Below, piece after piece: positions 41,837 through 50,208 of a DNA stretch of 64,000 nt. The position numbers and the translations under genes were made by a program. Source of the DNA: G963662905 sp963676725 (lineage in GTDB: Bacteria; Bacteroidota; Bacteroidia; Bacteroidales; WRLA01); NCBI GenBank assembly GCA_963676725.1, contig OY781463.1, forward strand, positions 1,364,001 to 1,428,000, read 5' to 3'. Within the stretch, counting starts at the first letter, position 1. The number at the start of each line of letters is the position of its first letter. The notes under the pieces were generated by a model. It saw only the letters and a program-made list of their open reading frames with translations, did no database searches and was not told the DNA's origin.

Positions 41837-42460
41837 ATGAAAAAAAAGCTTTATCGAATATCTGTAGCCCTACTTGCTGTAGTATTTTTAGCTGGTTGCT
41901 ATAGCACCAGCCTAACCAACGAATGGACAAATCCGCGTTATGAGAGCAAGAAACTTAATAAAATTGCGGTGGTTGTAATTATGAAATCGGGCGTAGTTCG
42001 GCAAGAGATCGAGACCTATATGGTTGATTATTTGAATAAAAATGGTCTGAATGCTGTTGAAGGTTCACGGGTTTTGAAGGATACTTCACAACTGCCCGAG
42101 CAAAAAATAGAAGCAATGTTTAATGATGCCGGTATTGATGCTGTGCTTACAATGAGGAAAGTAGCTGTTGATAAGCAGATGAATGTGGTTTCCCCAACTG
42201 TTTATCCTTATCCAAGAGCATATTATAACCGCTTTTATAGTTATTATTATACCTCTTGGGATGCTTTTGCTTCACCGGGATATGTGCGTATGGATAAAAC
42301 CTTCCGGATTGAAAACAACCTTTATGAAGCAGATAATGATGAAGTTATCTGGACAGCCGTTTCCAATACCATGAACCCAACAGGAAAGCAAGACCTGGCG
42401 CAAAGTATTGGAAAGCAAATTATTAGACAGTTCAAGAAAAAAGGTTTTATAAGTGAATAA
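41837..42460 (+). CDS. Small envelope lipoprotein of unknown function (DUF4136-like)
   Basis: 207 residues from MKKKLYRISVALL. The lipoprotein signal ends VVFLAGC. The mature part starts SLTNEWTNPRYESKKLNKIAVVVIM and later has KTFRIENNLYEADNDEVIWTAVSNT, a pattern like DUF4136-type or GNA1162-like lipoproteins with one alpha/beta domain. Tyr-rich PYPRAYYNRFYSYYY lies in the middle. No function can be given. The Dabb-domain gene starts 1 base after its stop, so they are co-transcribed. A start at 41804 would spoil the signal peptide. Confidence 0.78.
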   Translation: MKKKLYRISVALLAVVFLAGCYSTSLTNEWTNPRYESKKLNKIAVVVIMKSGVVRQEIETYMVDYLNKNGLNAVEGSRVLKDTSQLPEQKIEAMFNDAGIDAVLTMRKVAVDKQMNVVSPTVYPYPRAYYNRFYSYYYTSWDAFASPGYVRMDKTFRIENNLYEADNDEVIWTAVSNTMNPTGKQDLAQSIGKQIIRQFKKKGFISE

Positions 42461-42461
42461 G

Positions 42462-42770
42462 ATGCTGAAACATATTGTTATGATGAAGCTCGATCCCGCC
42501 TTGTCGGAGGAAAAGCGCTTAAAACAGGCCTCTTTTTTAAAAGAAGAGTTGGAAAAATTACCAGCTAGTATCCCGCAGATAAAACATTTTGAGGTGGGTT
42601 TGAATATTTGCGATAAACCACAGGCATATGATCTGGTGTTGTTAAGCAGATTTAACGATGTGGCAGCACTTGATCAATATCGAGCACATTCGGAACATCA
42701 GGCGTTTTATGAAATACTCAAGAAATATCTTTATAAAGTTGCCGTAACCGATTATTGGGAAGAAGCTTAA
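42462..42770 (+). CDS. Dabb (stress-responsive A/B barrel) domain protein
   Basis: 102 residues from MLKHIVMMKLDP. It is a single alpha/beta-barrel of the Dabb type: HIVMMKLDP, IPQIKHFEVGLN, YDLVLLSRFNDVAALDQYRAHSEHQAF. The family is dimeric and includes small ligand-binding or cyclase-like enzymes; its role here is unknown. The ATG follows the lipoprotein stop by 1 base. A GTG at 42453 overlapping that stop is the alternative start. Confidence 0.85.
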   Translation: MLKHIVMMKLDPALSEEKRLKQASFLKEELEKLPASIPQIKHFEVGLNICDKPQAYDLVLLSRFNDVAALDQYRAHSEHQAFYEILKKYLYKVAVTDYWEEA

Positions 42771-42930
42771 TCGGCTGTTTTGATTCCCGTTGATTTTCCC
42801 CCTTAAAATTATCGTGAAAAGAAAGATATCTACAGGATCTGTTTTCGTTTTTTTTACCTTGTTTAATCTGAACTAATTTATTGTTTGGACTGTAGCTAAA
42901 GGCAAGTTTTTAATTGATAAAAAAGATATT

Positions 42931-43677
42931 ATGTGTCGATTTACAGTATTATTCCTCTTACTTTTTACTACAACGCAATTAATGGCACAGACCATCGTAA
43001 CAGATCGTCCCGATCAAACGGAAAGTTCTTCGACTGTAGGGATTGGACGATTGCAGGTGGAAAGCGGTTTGTCTCTTGGTTTTGACGAGGATGTAAAGAC
43101 AACAGTACAGCGTTTACTCGCCCCAACAACCCTTTTTCGATACGGAATACTTCGTGGGCTTGAAATCCGAATAGTCAATCAATTTGAATCTGTGAAAATA
43201 GGTGATAAGCACTTTCAAGGGATTGGTGATCTGGAAGTTGGAGCAAAACTAGAGTTGTACAAAAAAGAAGGCTCCATCACGGAAGTTGCTGTGCTTTCTC
43301 ATCTGATTTTGCCCAGTGGATCGCGTATACTCACAAATGATAATTATGGAACTGTGAATAAGTTAGCTGTTTCTCATCAACTCTCAGAAAAATATAGCCT
43401 TGGTTATAATATTGGCTATAGCAATTATGGTGTTGGGAATGGCGATTTTACCTATTCAATGGCTCTTGGGATAGGTGTTACTGAAAAAGTGGGTATTTAT
43501 ATTGAACCTTATGGAGAAGTTCTTGATATGGAGGAATTTAAAGCTAATTTTGATGCCGGCTTTACTTATCTAATTCATGATAATCTGCAAATAGATTTTT
43601 CTTTCGGAACAGGCATCAACCATAAGATGAATTATATTGCTGCAGGAATTAGCTGGAGAACATCTTTGCTTGATTAG
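42931..43677 (+). CDS. Outer membrane beta-barrel protein (PF13557-like 'transporter')
   Basis: 248 residues. The signal peptide ends TQLMAQ. The mature start TIVTDRPDQTESSSTVGIGRLQVESGL is the hallmark of the phenol-degradation meta-pathway-like outer membrane family. It continues with alternating strands and ends in an aromatic-poor strand (ISWRTSLLD). These proteins are thought to form outer-membrane channels, but the substrate is unknown. It ends 5 bases from the convergent DUF6790-like gene. No clear -7 box is seen. Confidence 0.83.
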   Translation: MCRFTVLFLLLFTTTQLMAQTIVTDRPDQTESSSTVGIGRLQVESGLSLGFDEDVKTTVQRLLAPTTLFRYGILRGLEIRIVNQFESVKIGDKHFQGIGDLEVGAKLELYKKEGSITEVAVLSHLILPSGSRILTNDNYGTVNKLAVSHQLSEKYSLGYNIGYSNYGVGNGDFTYSMALGIGVTEKVGIYIEPYGEVLDMEEFKANFDAGFTYLIHDNLQIDFSFGTGINHKMNYIAAGISWRTSLLD

Positions 43678-43682
43678 TTTAT

Positions 43683-44174
43683 CTAATAAATTATGTATAA
43701 GCTAATTAATGCAATAGGCATGAGTAATCCCCACCAGAATATAAAACCAGCCGAACCGGGATTAAAATTTTTGTTGATCGCCATATCACGTAAGTGACCA
43801 ATAACACAGCCCCATAAAAAGATTGAGCTAATAATAATTGTGGCCAACCAGAAATCATCACTGAAATAGCCACAGAGAATTCCTAGGACACCCATTCCAA
43901 AATCGGCAAGTCCTACTTCATACTGAAATGGGCTTCCTTTTTCCCAGCCGATAAAGCCTGAAATAAATTCACCAAAAAATATGTGCATCACGCCAAATGC
44001 AATCATTTGATAACCAAGCCCGATTGTTAATAGGTTATAAAGCAGGTATTCGTTCCATTTGTCGATCGTGCCTGATTGAATATCCAAAATAGTGATAAGC
44101 AGCACAAAAAATACAGGAAGAAACATCCCGTACGACATAAAAAGTTTCTTGATTCCTGTGAGCAAGCGTATCAT
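43683..44174 (-). CDS. Small integral membrane protein (DUF6790-like)
   Basis: 163 residues from MIRLLTGIKKLF, with about four to five membrane segments and a conserved-looking middle (LGYQMIAFGVMHIFFGEFISGFIGW and SPFQYEVGLADFGMGVLGILCGY). No catalytic motif. It resembles the DUF6790 membrane proteins; the role is unknown. The frame extends upstream to 44345, but that part overlaps the tRNA-dihydrouridine synthase gene and contains a TATCTTTG box at 44250-44257, so the shorter start is chosen. Confidence 0.75.
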   Translation of the reverse strand: MIRLLTGIKKLFMSYGMFLPVFFVLLITILDIQSGTIDKWNEYLLYNLLTIGLGYQMIAFGVMHIFFGEFISGFIGWEKGSPFQYEVGLADFGMGVLGILCGYFSDDFWLATIIISSIFLWGCVIGHLRDMAINKNFNPGSAGFIFWWGLLMPIALISLYIIY

Positions 44175-44249
44175 AATTATTTTTTTATTTAGAAAAGCAT
44201 GAGACCTGAATATGCCGGCATTGTAATTGCTTACCAATCGCAACTTATT

Positions 44250-44257
44250 CAAAGATA
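44250..44257 (-). promoter_or_regulatory. -7 box (TATCTTTG) of the small membrane protein gene
   Basis: Exact TAnnTTTG match on the minus strand, 75 bases before ATG 44174, in the gap after the dihydrouridine synthase gene. Confidence 0.45.
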
Positions 44258-44307
44258 GTATTTTTTGTGGATCAATCTTAAAATTGAGCTGCTTTTTGAA
44301 ATTAATC

Positions 44308-45324
44308 TCAATGGACTTTACTCCGAGTTTCATCTTTGAAAACACCGGGGGTGAATGTGCTGTCGAGAATTATTTTTTGCGCTAAAGCAGCAAAATCGTC
44401 CGCATCAGTACTGCGGAACAGGGCGTGCAATTTTTCTGGGGAATGAAAAAACATAAGTTGAAAATACTGCCAATATTCTTTCATTTTATTCAAATAATTG
44501 CGTTCAAATTTAGCTGTTGTGCGCATTGTGTGCAAAAGATCCTGATGGAAGGCAGCGAAAATTTCCCGGGCTTCTTCTGCTTCAGGTAATGGTATTCCTT
44601 TCATCTGAGCCGGAAGAAATGGGTTGACGAATATAGCACGTCCCAGCATCCAATCATGAAGTTCTGGGAACGTATTGTTTAAATTTTCATAGTCTTCTTT
44701 TCTGAAGATATCACCATTATAAATAATTTTATGTCTTATTTGTGGATATACTTCATGAAATTTTTTCAGGTCAACTGTGCCGCCATACAATTGCCTGCCT
44801 ATACGTGGGTGCAATACGATATAATCCAATGGGTAGCTGTTTAAAATTGGTAGGAGATTGTCAATTTCATCAGGGGTTTCATAGCCCAGCCTCATTTTAA
44901 TAGACAATGAGATGGGTGTTCGTGAGAGCACATATTCAAGAATTTCATTGATCAATTCCGGATAGGGGAGCATTCCGGAGCCTCGTTTTTTTCGTGCCAC
45001 ACGATGAACCGGACACCCAAGGTTCCAATTGATGCTTTTAAAACCCATATCATAGAGTTGATTCGCCATGAGCACAAATTCGTCTTTTTCATTACCAATC
45101 ACTTGGGGTACAATTGTTTGACCTATGTTGTTTTCGGGCCAAAGGTCTTTTAAGTGGCTGTATTTTACCCTTTTTCCCATAACGAGCGTAATAAAAGGGC
45201 TTATGGCAAGATCAATGCCTTGAAAATGACGTGCATAAACATTCCTGAACTTGTATTCAGTAAAGCCAAGCATAGGGGCCAGCCAGATTTTAGGCGCAGT
45301 TTTATTTTCTTCAACCATGCCCAT
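44308..45324 (-). CDS. tRNA-dihydrouridine synthase family protein
   Basis: 338 residues. The FMN-dependent TIM-barrel motifs are present: IWLAPMLGFTEYKFRNV, NWNLGCPVHRVARKKRGSGML (catalytic Cys), SLSIKMRLGYE, DYIVLHPRIGRQLY and IIYNGDIF. It is closest to the DusC-like branch by the WNLGCP and HPRIGRQLYGG segments. It reduces uridines in tRNA D-loops. The ATG overlaps the yigZ TAA stop by one base (TAATG), so the two are co-translated. The tRNA-Arg gene lies just upstream of yigZ. Confidence 0.92.
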   Translation of the reverse strand: MGMVEENKTAPKIWLAPMLGFTEYKFRNVYARHFQGIDLAISPFITLVMGKRVKYSHLKDLWPENNIGQTIVPQVIGNEKDEFVLMANQLYDMGFKSINWNLGCPVHRVARKKRGSGMLPYPELINEILEYVLSRTPISLSIKMRLGYETPDEIDNLLPILNSYPLDYIVLHPRIGRQLYGGTVDLKKFHEVYPQIRHKIIYNGDIFRKEDYENLNNTFPELHDWMLGRAIFVNPFLPAQMKGIPLPEAEEAREIFAAFHQDLLHTMRTTAKFERNYLNKMKEYWQYFQLMFFHSPEKLHALFRSTDADDFAALAQKIILDSTFTPGVFKDETRSKVH

Positions 45325-45947
45325 TAAACTGTGCGTATATGCTGAATATCAACTCCATAAATTAGTTCAAAGCGTTGACGTATGCGCGCTGCATCACTTT
45401 GGCGCACCTGAAATTCAATGCAGCAAGTTTCCATAAATTCTTGTTTATTTTGCTGTATATTCTCTTCTTTCATAATGCGCATCACATCATTCATTAGAGG
45501 ATATCCATAGCGTACAGTAAAAACGTCCCATATTTTTTTTGTGATGATGGTATTCTTCTCGATTGCGTCTTTAGCTGCTGTACGATAGGCATTTATAAGG
45601 CCTGGAATACCGAGTTTGGTTCCGCCGAAATAGCGTATGACAACAATGAGTATGTTGGTTAGATCGTAACTTAAAAATTGACCGTGTATGGGCTTTCCAC
45701 TGCTTCCTGAAGGTTCTCCATCATCATTAATACGGTAGCGGCCTTTGTCAGGGTCTAAAATCCATGAATATACATGGTGGCGGGCATCGTAATATTTTTT
45801 GCGAAGAAGTTCGAGATGATTTTTTATTTCGTCTTCAGATTCTACAGGAAATGCAAATGCTAAGAATTTACTGCCTTTGTCCTTGTAAAATCCTTCAGAT
45901 GTTGTATTTATCGTTTTGTATGTATCTGATTGCTCCGGTAAATTCAT
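45324..45947 (-). CDS. yigZ: YigZ/IMPACT family protein
   Basis: 207 residues. Starts with EGFYKDKGSKFLAFAFPVE and has the UPF0029/IMPACT signature DDGEPSGSSGKPI ... VIRYFGGTKLGIPGLINAYRTAAKDAI. The C-terminal part is a ferredoxin-like DUF1949 domain. In eukaryotes IMPACT modulates the Gcn2 pathway; the bacterial role is not established. A TAGCTTTG box lies only 4 bases upstream of the ATG, hinting at a leaderless transcript. The stop overlaps the dihydrouridine synthase start. Confidence 0.9.
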   Translation of the reverse strand: MNLPEQSDTYKTINTTSEGFYKDKGSKFLAFAFPVESEDEIKNHLELLRKKYYDARHHVYSWILDPDKGRYRINDDGEPSGSSGKPIHGQFLSYDLTNILIVVIRYFGGTKLGIPGLINAYRTAAKDAIEKNTIITKKIWDVFTVRYGYPLMNDVMRIMKEENIQQNKQEFMETCCIEFQVRQSDAARIRQRFELIYGVDIQHIRTV

Positions 45948-45951
45948 GCTA

Positions 45952-45959
45952 CAAAGCTA
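45952..45959 (-). promoter_or_regulatory. -7 box (TAGCTTTG) abutting the yigZ start
   Basis: Exact TAnnTTTG match on the minus strand ending 4 bases before ATG 45947, the same tight spacing as at prmC. Confidence 0.5.
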
Positions 45960-45996
45960 ATGAATTCATTCTTTTTGCTTGAAAGAAAGCAATAAA

Positions 45997-46027
45997 AAAA
46001 GTCTGACTTAATAAAAGTCAGACTTTT
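45997..46027 (-). terminator. Terminator downstream of tRNA-Arg
   Basis: AAAAGTCTGACTT and AAGTCAGACTTTT form a 13-base perfect stem around a 5-base loop. On the minus strand it follows the tRNA by 3 bases and runs into a T tract. It could work in both directions. Confidence 0.85.
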
Positions 46028-46030
46028 GGG

Positions 46031-46103
<73 letters not shown>

Positions 46104-46116
46104 GTATTTGCGGCTG

Positions 46117-46147
46117 CAAAAGTACTGATAATTGTTGTCCTAAGCAA
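46117..46147 (-). promoter_or_regulatory. tRNA-Arg promoter, TTG-N20-TACTTTTG
   Basis: On the minus strand TTG (46147-46145) and TACTTTTG (46124-46117) are 20 bases apart. The expected start is about 6-8 bases before the tRNA 5' end. Confidence 0.65.
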
Positions 46148-46194
46148 TAGCACGATAAAATATTTTAAAATACTGTTCCGCAGAACATTATGCT

Positions 46195-48036
46195 TTAGTA
46201 TTTTAAATTGGGCATTTTATTATTGATAAAACGCTCCCACCAGACACTCAGAACAAGCAAATTGAAGTATCGGAAGGATTGCACTTGCTTATACCAGAAC
46301 CAGTAAGGGTCTTTGCCCGATTGCTTGTCGTAGGCATCTAAAAATGCTTTCAGCTTCGCAGGGCGGAAAAGGTTTTTGGCGGCATCCGATTGCTCGATAA
46401 AATGCCTGATTTCTTTCCGTTGGGCATCATCTTTAAAGAAAATTGGCAATGGAGCAAAACCTCCTTGCTTTTTTCTTTGCGTTATTTCTTTGGGCAAACG
46501 GCTTTCGAGATAATTTTTATGCAGGAATTTTGTAATGCCTTTGCCAGCAGCAAGATCCTCTAGGCTTCCTTTGCATTTTAAGGGTCTGTCCAATTTTTTT
46601 AAGAAGCTATAAATGTGTGCATCCATATACGGGAAACTCAGGTCATTATTAAAATGCTGAGCCATTTTTGACGCCTTAAATAAAATTACTTCATCAATTA
46701 CCTGCCTGATATCCCCAAGATAATTATGGGTCATATAGAAATGGTCGAAGTCTTTGAATTTTTTCGGTATTTGACCTAAATAGCTGTGTTCTTCAACTTT
46801 AAAATCAGGGTTTAGGATGGATTTAAGCTGATGTCTTTTAAATCCAAAATTGTCGCTTTTTTGAATATCCAGAATTTTATCGTTGTGAAAGGCCGTTCTA
46901 AACAATATGTTGTCTTTATCAAACATGCCCATTTTAGAGATCGATGCAAATAATTTTTGAAGAGGCTGCAAGCTTTTGCTTTTCATTCGCCAATGCAGGG
47001 CAAGTTCTTTGGCAGCTGTGCCAAAGTGCTGGTCGTTTCCATCACCACCAAGGATAATATCCGGACGGAAATTTTCCGTTACGAGCTTCATGGCTGTATA
47101 ATTCACCATCAGGCCTCCTTCCTGAAATGGATCGCCTAGGCTATCGATAATCTCGGGCAGTTCTAGTACTTCTGTTCCATTAATTTCGTACTCAAAGTGA
47201 TTGGTTTTATATACGTCCGACATGATTTTCGCTAGAGGCAGTTCTGTCCATGGATTATCTTTAAAACCAATTGAATAGGTGTATGCATCGCCATCATACA
47301 CTTCACGGAGGCCATCAATATTGCCACCGCTATCGTAACCACCGCTTAGTAATAAACCAACAGATTTCTTTCCCTTAATTCGGCGTTTAATTGCTTCAAT
47401 ATGAAGTCTTTGATATTCCTTGGTTGCTTCTTCTTCGCTCAGCTTTAAGCTTCCATAATTCTCTTCAAAATCATGAAAATCGCATAGGTATTCTAATGTT
47501 AAAGCATGTTTTTTCCATGTAAGCACACTCCCTGCAGGCTGTTTTTTAACGCCACGTAAAGATGCAAGAGGGGAAGGGGAGTATCCGATGCTTAAAAAAG
47601 TGAATAATGATTCTGTACGAGGCTGAGCAACAAATTCATTGAACTGAAGCATATTTTTCAAAAAGGCTCCAAAATAGCGTTCTGTATAATAAATCTGAGG
47701 GCCTGCTCCGTGCCTGTCTCGAACAACATTGGTTTCGTTTGGGCTGATCATGATAAAAGTAAATTCACCATCCATCATCCCTACGCCTTGCCTTCCTTTT
47801 CGAAGAAGATATTCCATCAGGGCTTCGGGGCTGTCTTCCACTGGGATGTTGGCGATTTTGCATAATTCAGGAATATTATAAATACGCCCCCAAATAAACA
47901 GATGATAATGATCTACGTCAACCCGAATTGGAGGGGTATCCCATACAAGGTTTCTGCTGAATTGTGCATGTTCCGGAATTTGATTCAGCTTATCTTTTAT
48001 ATCAATATCAGGGTCGAAAAATCCGTTGAATAGCAT
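46195..48036 (-). CDS. Asparagine-synthetase-like protein lacking the N-terminal Cys
   Basis: 613 residues. An N-terminal Ntn-type glutaminase-like domain (to about 200; FIWGRIYNIPEL, MDGEFTFIMI, RDRHGAGPQIYY) is followed by an ATP-pyrophosphatase domain with PP-loop SVGLLLSGGYDSGG near 228-240. It starts MLFNGFF rather than MCGI, so the catalytic Cys2 needed to hydrolyse glutamine is missing. It may use free ammonia or another amine, as beta-lactam synthetase and lasso-peptide cyclase relatives do. In this exopolysaccharide locus, amidation of a uronic acid is a possible role. It is last of the minus-strand glycosyltransferase run, 14 bases after its neighbour. Confidence 0.85.
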   Translation of the reverse strand: MLFNGFFDPDIDIKDKLNQIPEHAQFSRNLVWDTPPIRVDVDHYHLFIWGRIYNIPELCKIANIPVEDSPEALMEYLLRKGRQGVGMMDGEFTFIMISPNETNVVRDRHGAGPQIYYTERYFGAFLKNMLQFNEFVAQPRTESLFTFLSIGYSPSPLASLRGVKKQPAGSVLTWKKHALTLEYLCDFHDFEENYGSLKLSEEEATKEYQRLHIEAIKRRIKGKKSVGLLLSGGYDSGGNIDGLREVYDGDAYTYSIGFKDNPWTELPLAKIMSDVYKTNHFEYEINGTEVLELPEIIDSLGDPFQEGGLMVNYTAMKLVTENFRPDIILGGDGNDQHFGTAAKELALHWRMKSKSLQPLQKLFASISKMGMFDKDNILFRTAFHNDKILDIQKSDNFGFKRHQLKSILNPDFKVEEHSYLGQIPKKFKDFDHFYMTHNYLGDIRQVIDEVILFKASKMAQHFNNDLSFPYMDAHIYSFLKKLDRPLKCKGSLEDLAAGKGITKFLHKNYLESRLPKEITQRKKQGGFAPLPIFFKDDAQRKEIRHFIEQSDAAKNLFRPAKLKAFLDAYDKQSGKDPYWFWYKQVQSFRYFNLLVLSVWWERFINNKMPNLKY

Positions 48037-48050
48037 ATTATTATATTTTT

Positions 48051-49256
48051 TTATTGTTTGTTATCTGGTGAACCATGTTGTGTGTGAATGAACTTTTTAT
48101 TTGCGCCTTTAATTTTCAGTAGGCTCATCATCATTAATATCATGCCTTTAGGAAGGCTCAAAACTGCTTTAAGCGTTTGTGCATTATAAAAACGACGGGG
48201 CACAGAGAGAATGAAGCTAAGAATGCATAAAGCCCATACAATCAGCCAATAAATATTTAAGAAATTTGGGCTGCCTGTTAGTAGGTTTACCAGGATTGCC
48301 AATGCAGTCAGTATGGTAAGCAAGCCTAAAAGCAGAACCCGTGGTGGCTGGATAAACTGAAATGCTTTATCAAAATAATCCACATTGCCTTTGCTGATCA
48401 AATGCCAAAAGGCTGTGAGGAAATCTTTCCTGAAATAATGAAATTGAGCAGAAAGCCATCTTCGTCTTTGATTACTGAATACTTCTGCTTTTTGGACTTT
48501 CTCGTCATAAACAAGTGCATCTTCAAGGTACTCAATTGTATGCCTTTCTTTGAGCATTTTTAGTTCAATCTCTTTATCAAATCCTCCAATTGCCTTGATG
48601 TCTTTCATCATATTTTTGAAAAAAGCGTACTCAAAAGCCATGCCTGAACCGATAATTGCCGATGATAGCCCCAGAACCCTGTGTCCTTTGCGAAAAATAT
48701 GGTTATTTATTTCTTCGCTTACAGAATCAAGCACGGCCATGCTCGTATTCATGTTTTTTGCAACACGATGGCCCTGAACCGCGGAGTATCCGGCTGCAAA
48801 AGAATCGTTCATTTTTTTCAGGAAATCAGTTTCCATAAGATTGTCGGCATCAAGAACTAAAGCAATGTCATAATTATCATCTAATTGAGCCATGGCTTTA
48901 TTCAATGCTTTGGATTTAGTGCTTTTCTCAAAACTTACTTCGATTACTTTTATAGGCAATTCGCGCAATTTATTGAGTGTGTCGGGCTGAAAACTGTCAG
49001 CAATAATTACCACATCGTAGCAATCTTGCGGGTAATCCTGTTTTAAAGCATCTTGTGCCACTTCAATAATCACCTGATCTTCTTTGTATCCGGGGATTAG
49101 AACAGCGAAACGCCTTTTTTTATCGTCCTTTGGTTTTCGCAGGCGATGAGGGAAAATGCCGCCAAAAGCAAATATGAAAATATAAACCGTTGCAATGGCA
49201 AATAGAATGATCAGAATAATTTGTACAACAGTGCTTATTGATATAAATACATTCAT
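48051..49256 (-). CDS. Membrane-bound family 2 glycosyltransferase
   Basis: 401 residues. One N-terminal membrane helix, a GT-A domain (FAVLIPGYKEDQVI, VLDADNLM as the metal-binding DxD, YDEKVQKAEVF) with QRRRW, the QxxRW motif of processive cellulose/hyaluronan-synthase-like enzymes, then two or three C-terminal helices. This suggests a beta-glycan-making inner-membrane transferase. It lies between two soluble-type GT2 genes and the asparagine-synthetase-like gene with gaps of 9 and 14 bases. No PilZ or accessory synthase genes follow, so a non-processive role is possible. Confidence 0.88.
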   Translation of the reverse strand: MNVFISISTVVQIILIILFAIATVYIFIFAFGGIFPHRLRKPKDDKKRRFAVLIPGYKEDQVIIEVAQDALKQDYPQDCYDVVIIADSFQPDTLNKLRELPIKVIEVSFEKSTKSKALNKAMAQLDDNYDIALVLDADNLMETDFLKKMNDSFAAGYSAVQGHRVAKNMNTSMAVLDSVSEEINNHIFRKGHRVLGLSSAIIGSGMAFEYAFFKNMMKDIKAIGGFDKEIELKMLKERHTIEYLEDALVYDEKVQKAEVFSNQRRRWLSAQFHYFRKDFLTAFWHLISKGNVDYFDKAFQFIQPPRVLLLGLLTILTALAILVNLLTGSPNFLNIYWLIVWALCILSFILSVPRRFYNAQTLKAVLSLPKGMILMMMSLLKIKGANKKFIHTQHGSPDNKQ

Positions 49257-49265
49257 AATTCAAGT

Positions 49266-50201
49266 TTATAACATTGGGTTTTCGTGGATTTCTGCACTCC
49301 TTATATGAGATATATTCCAGTTAATGGCTCTAATATACGCATAAAAATACGTTATTTTTCCTTTCATCAATTGCTTGAGTGAATTTTTTGGAATGGCAAC
49401 GAAAAGTTGGTACATCAATGCGAGCCAAAAATTTTTACCATGGATATTTCGACGCATAAAAACAATACGGTTCCGATTTTGATAATAAATTTTCATGGGG
49501 CTTTCCTTGCCTGTAGAGACTGATTCTTTGTGAAATACAAGCGAATTATGCACATAATGTATCTCAAATCCAGCCCGCTTAATGCGTGCGCACCAATCTG
49601 CTTCTTCATAGTAGAGGAAGAATGTATAAGACATCATGCCAACTTTTTTTATGACTTCCATGGGCACCATCATGGCGGCGCCATGGGCATATGCAGTGGC
49701 TTTATCTTCATTATATTGGCCTTTGTCGTATTCCCTGTAACCAAGAGCAAAATTGCGCGTAGTTATTTCATTTATAGGCGTAAAGCCAGCGTATTGAATA
49801 AGGTTGGGATCATAATAAAAGCGGATTTTAGGACTAACAGCTCCAATGTTTGGGTTCTCTTCGAGTTTTAATACCAAAGGTTCCAGAAAATTTTCATCAA
49901 CAATAGTATCATTATTGAGTAGGAGCACATATTTCCCTCGTGCACGCATAATCCCAAAATTATTGCCGGCTGCAAAACCGTAGTTTATCGGATTTTCGAT
50001 AAGAATTACATTGGGCAAGGCTTCTTTTATACGAATTGGAGAGTCGTCAGGGCTGGCATTATCAACAACAATCACCTCAAGATTAGGATACCGAACCTTG
50101 CTCAAACTTTGAAGTAGTTCGATTGTGGTTTCGGAATGATTATAGTTTACGGTGACAATCGAAACCAATGGATAATCTTTAAGGAAGCCCTTTTGAGTCA
50201 T
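49266..50201 (-). CDS. Family 2 glycosyltransferase (WbbL-like), paralogue 1
   Basis: 311 residues. GT-A motifs: VSIVTVNYNHSETT, EVIVVDNASPDDS, VLLLNNDTIV (DxD equivalent), AVSPKIRFYYDP, AMMVPMEVIKKVG and FLYYEEADWCARIKRAGFE. It matches rhamnosyltransferase-like enzymes that extend a lipid-linked repeat unit in the cytosol. It is a close paralogue of the gene just upstream (50209-51135), from which it is separated by 7 bases, so a tandem duplication is evident. The donor and acceptor are unknown. Confidence 0.9.
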   Translation of the reverse strand: MTQKGFLKDYPLVSIVTVNYNHSETTIELLQSLSKVRYPNLEVIVVDNASPDDSPIRIKEALPNVILIENPINYGFAAGNNFGIMRARGKYVLLLNNDTIVDENFLEPLVLKLEENPNIGAVSPKIRFYYDPNLIQYAGFTPINEITTRNFALGYREYDKGQYNEDKATAYAHGAAMMVPMEVIKKVGMMSYTFFLYYEEADWCARIKRAGFEIHYVHNSLVFHKESVSTGKESPMKIYYQNRNRIVFMRRNIHGKNFWLALMYQLFVAIPKNSLKQLMKGKITYFYAYIRAINWNISHIRSAEIHENPML

Positions 50202-50208
50202 TGAAGCT

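Noticed and set aside
44175..44345. 57-codon N-terminal extension of the small membrane protein
   Set aside because: It overlaps the tRNA-dihydrouridine synthase gene and contains a -7 box.
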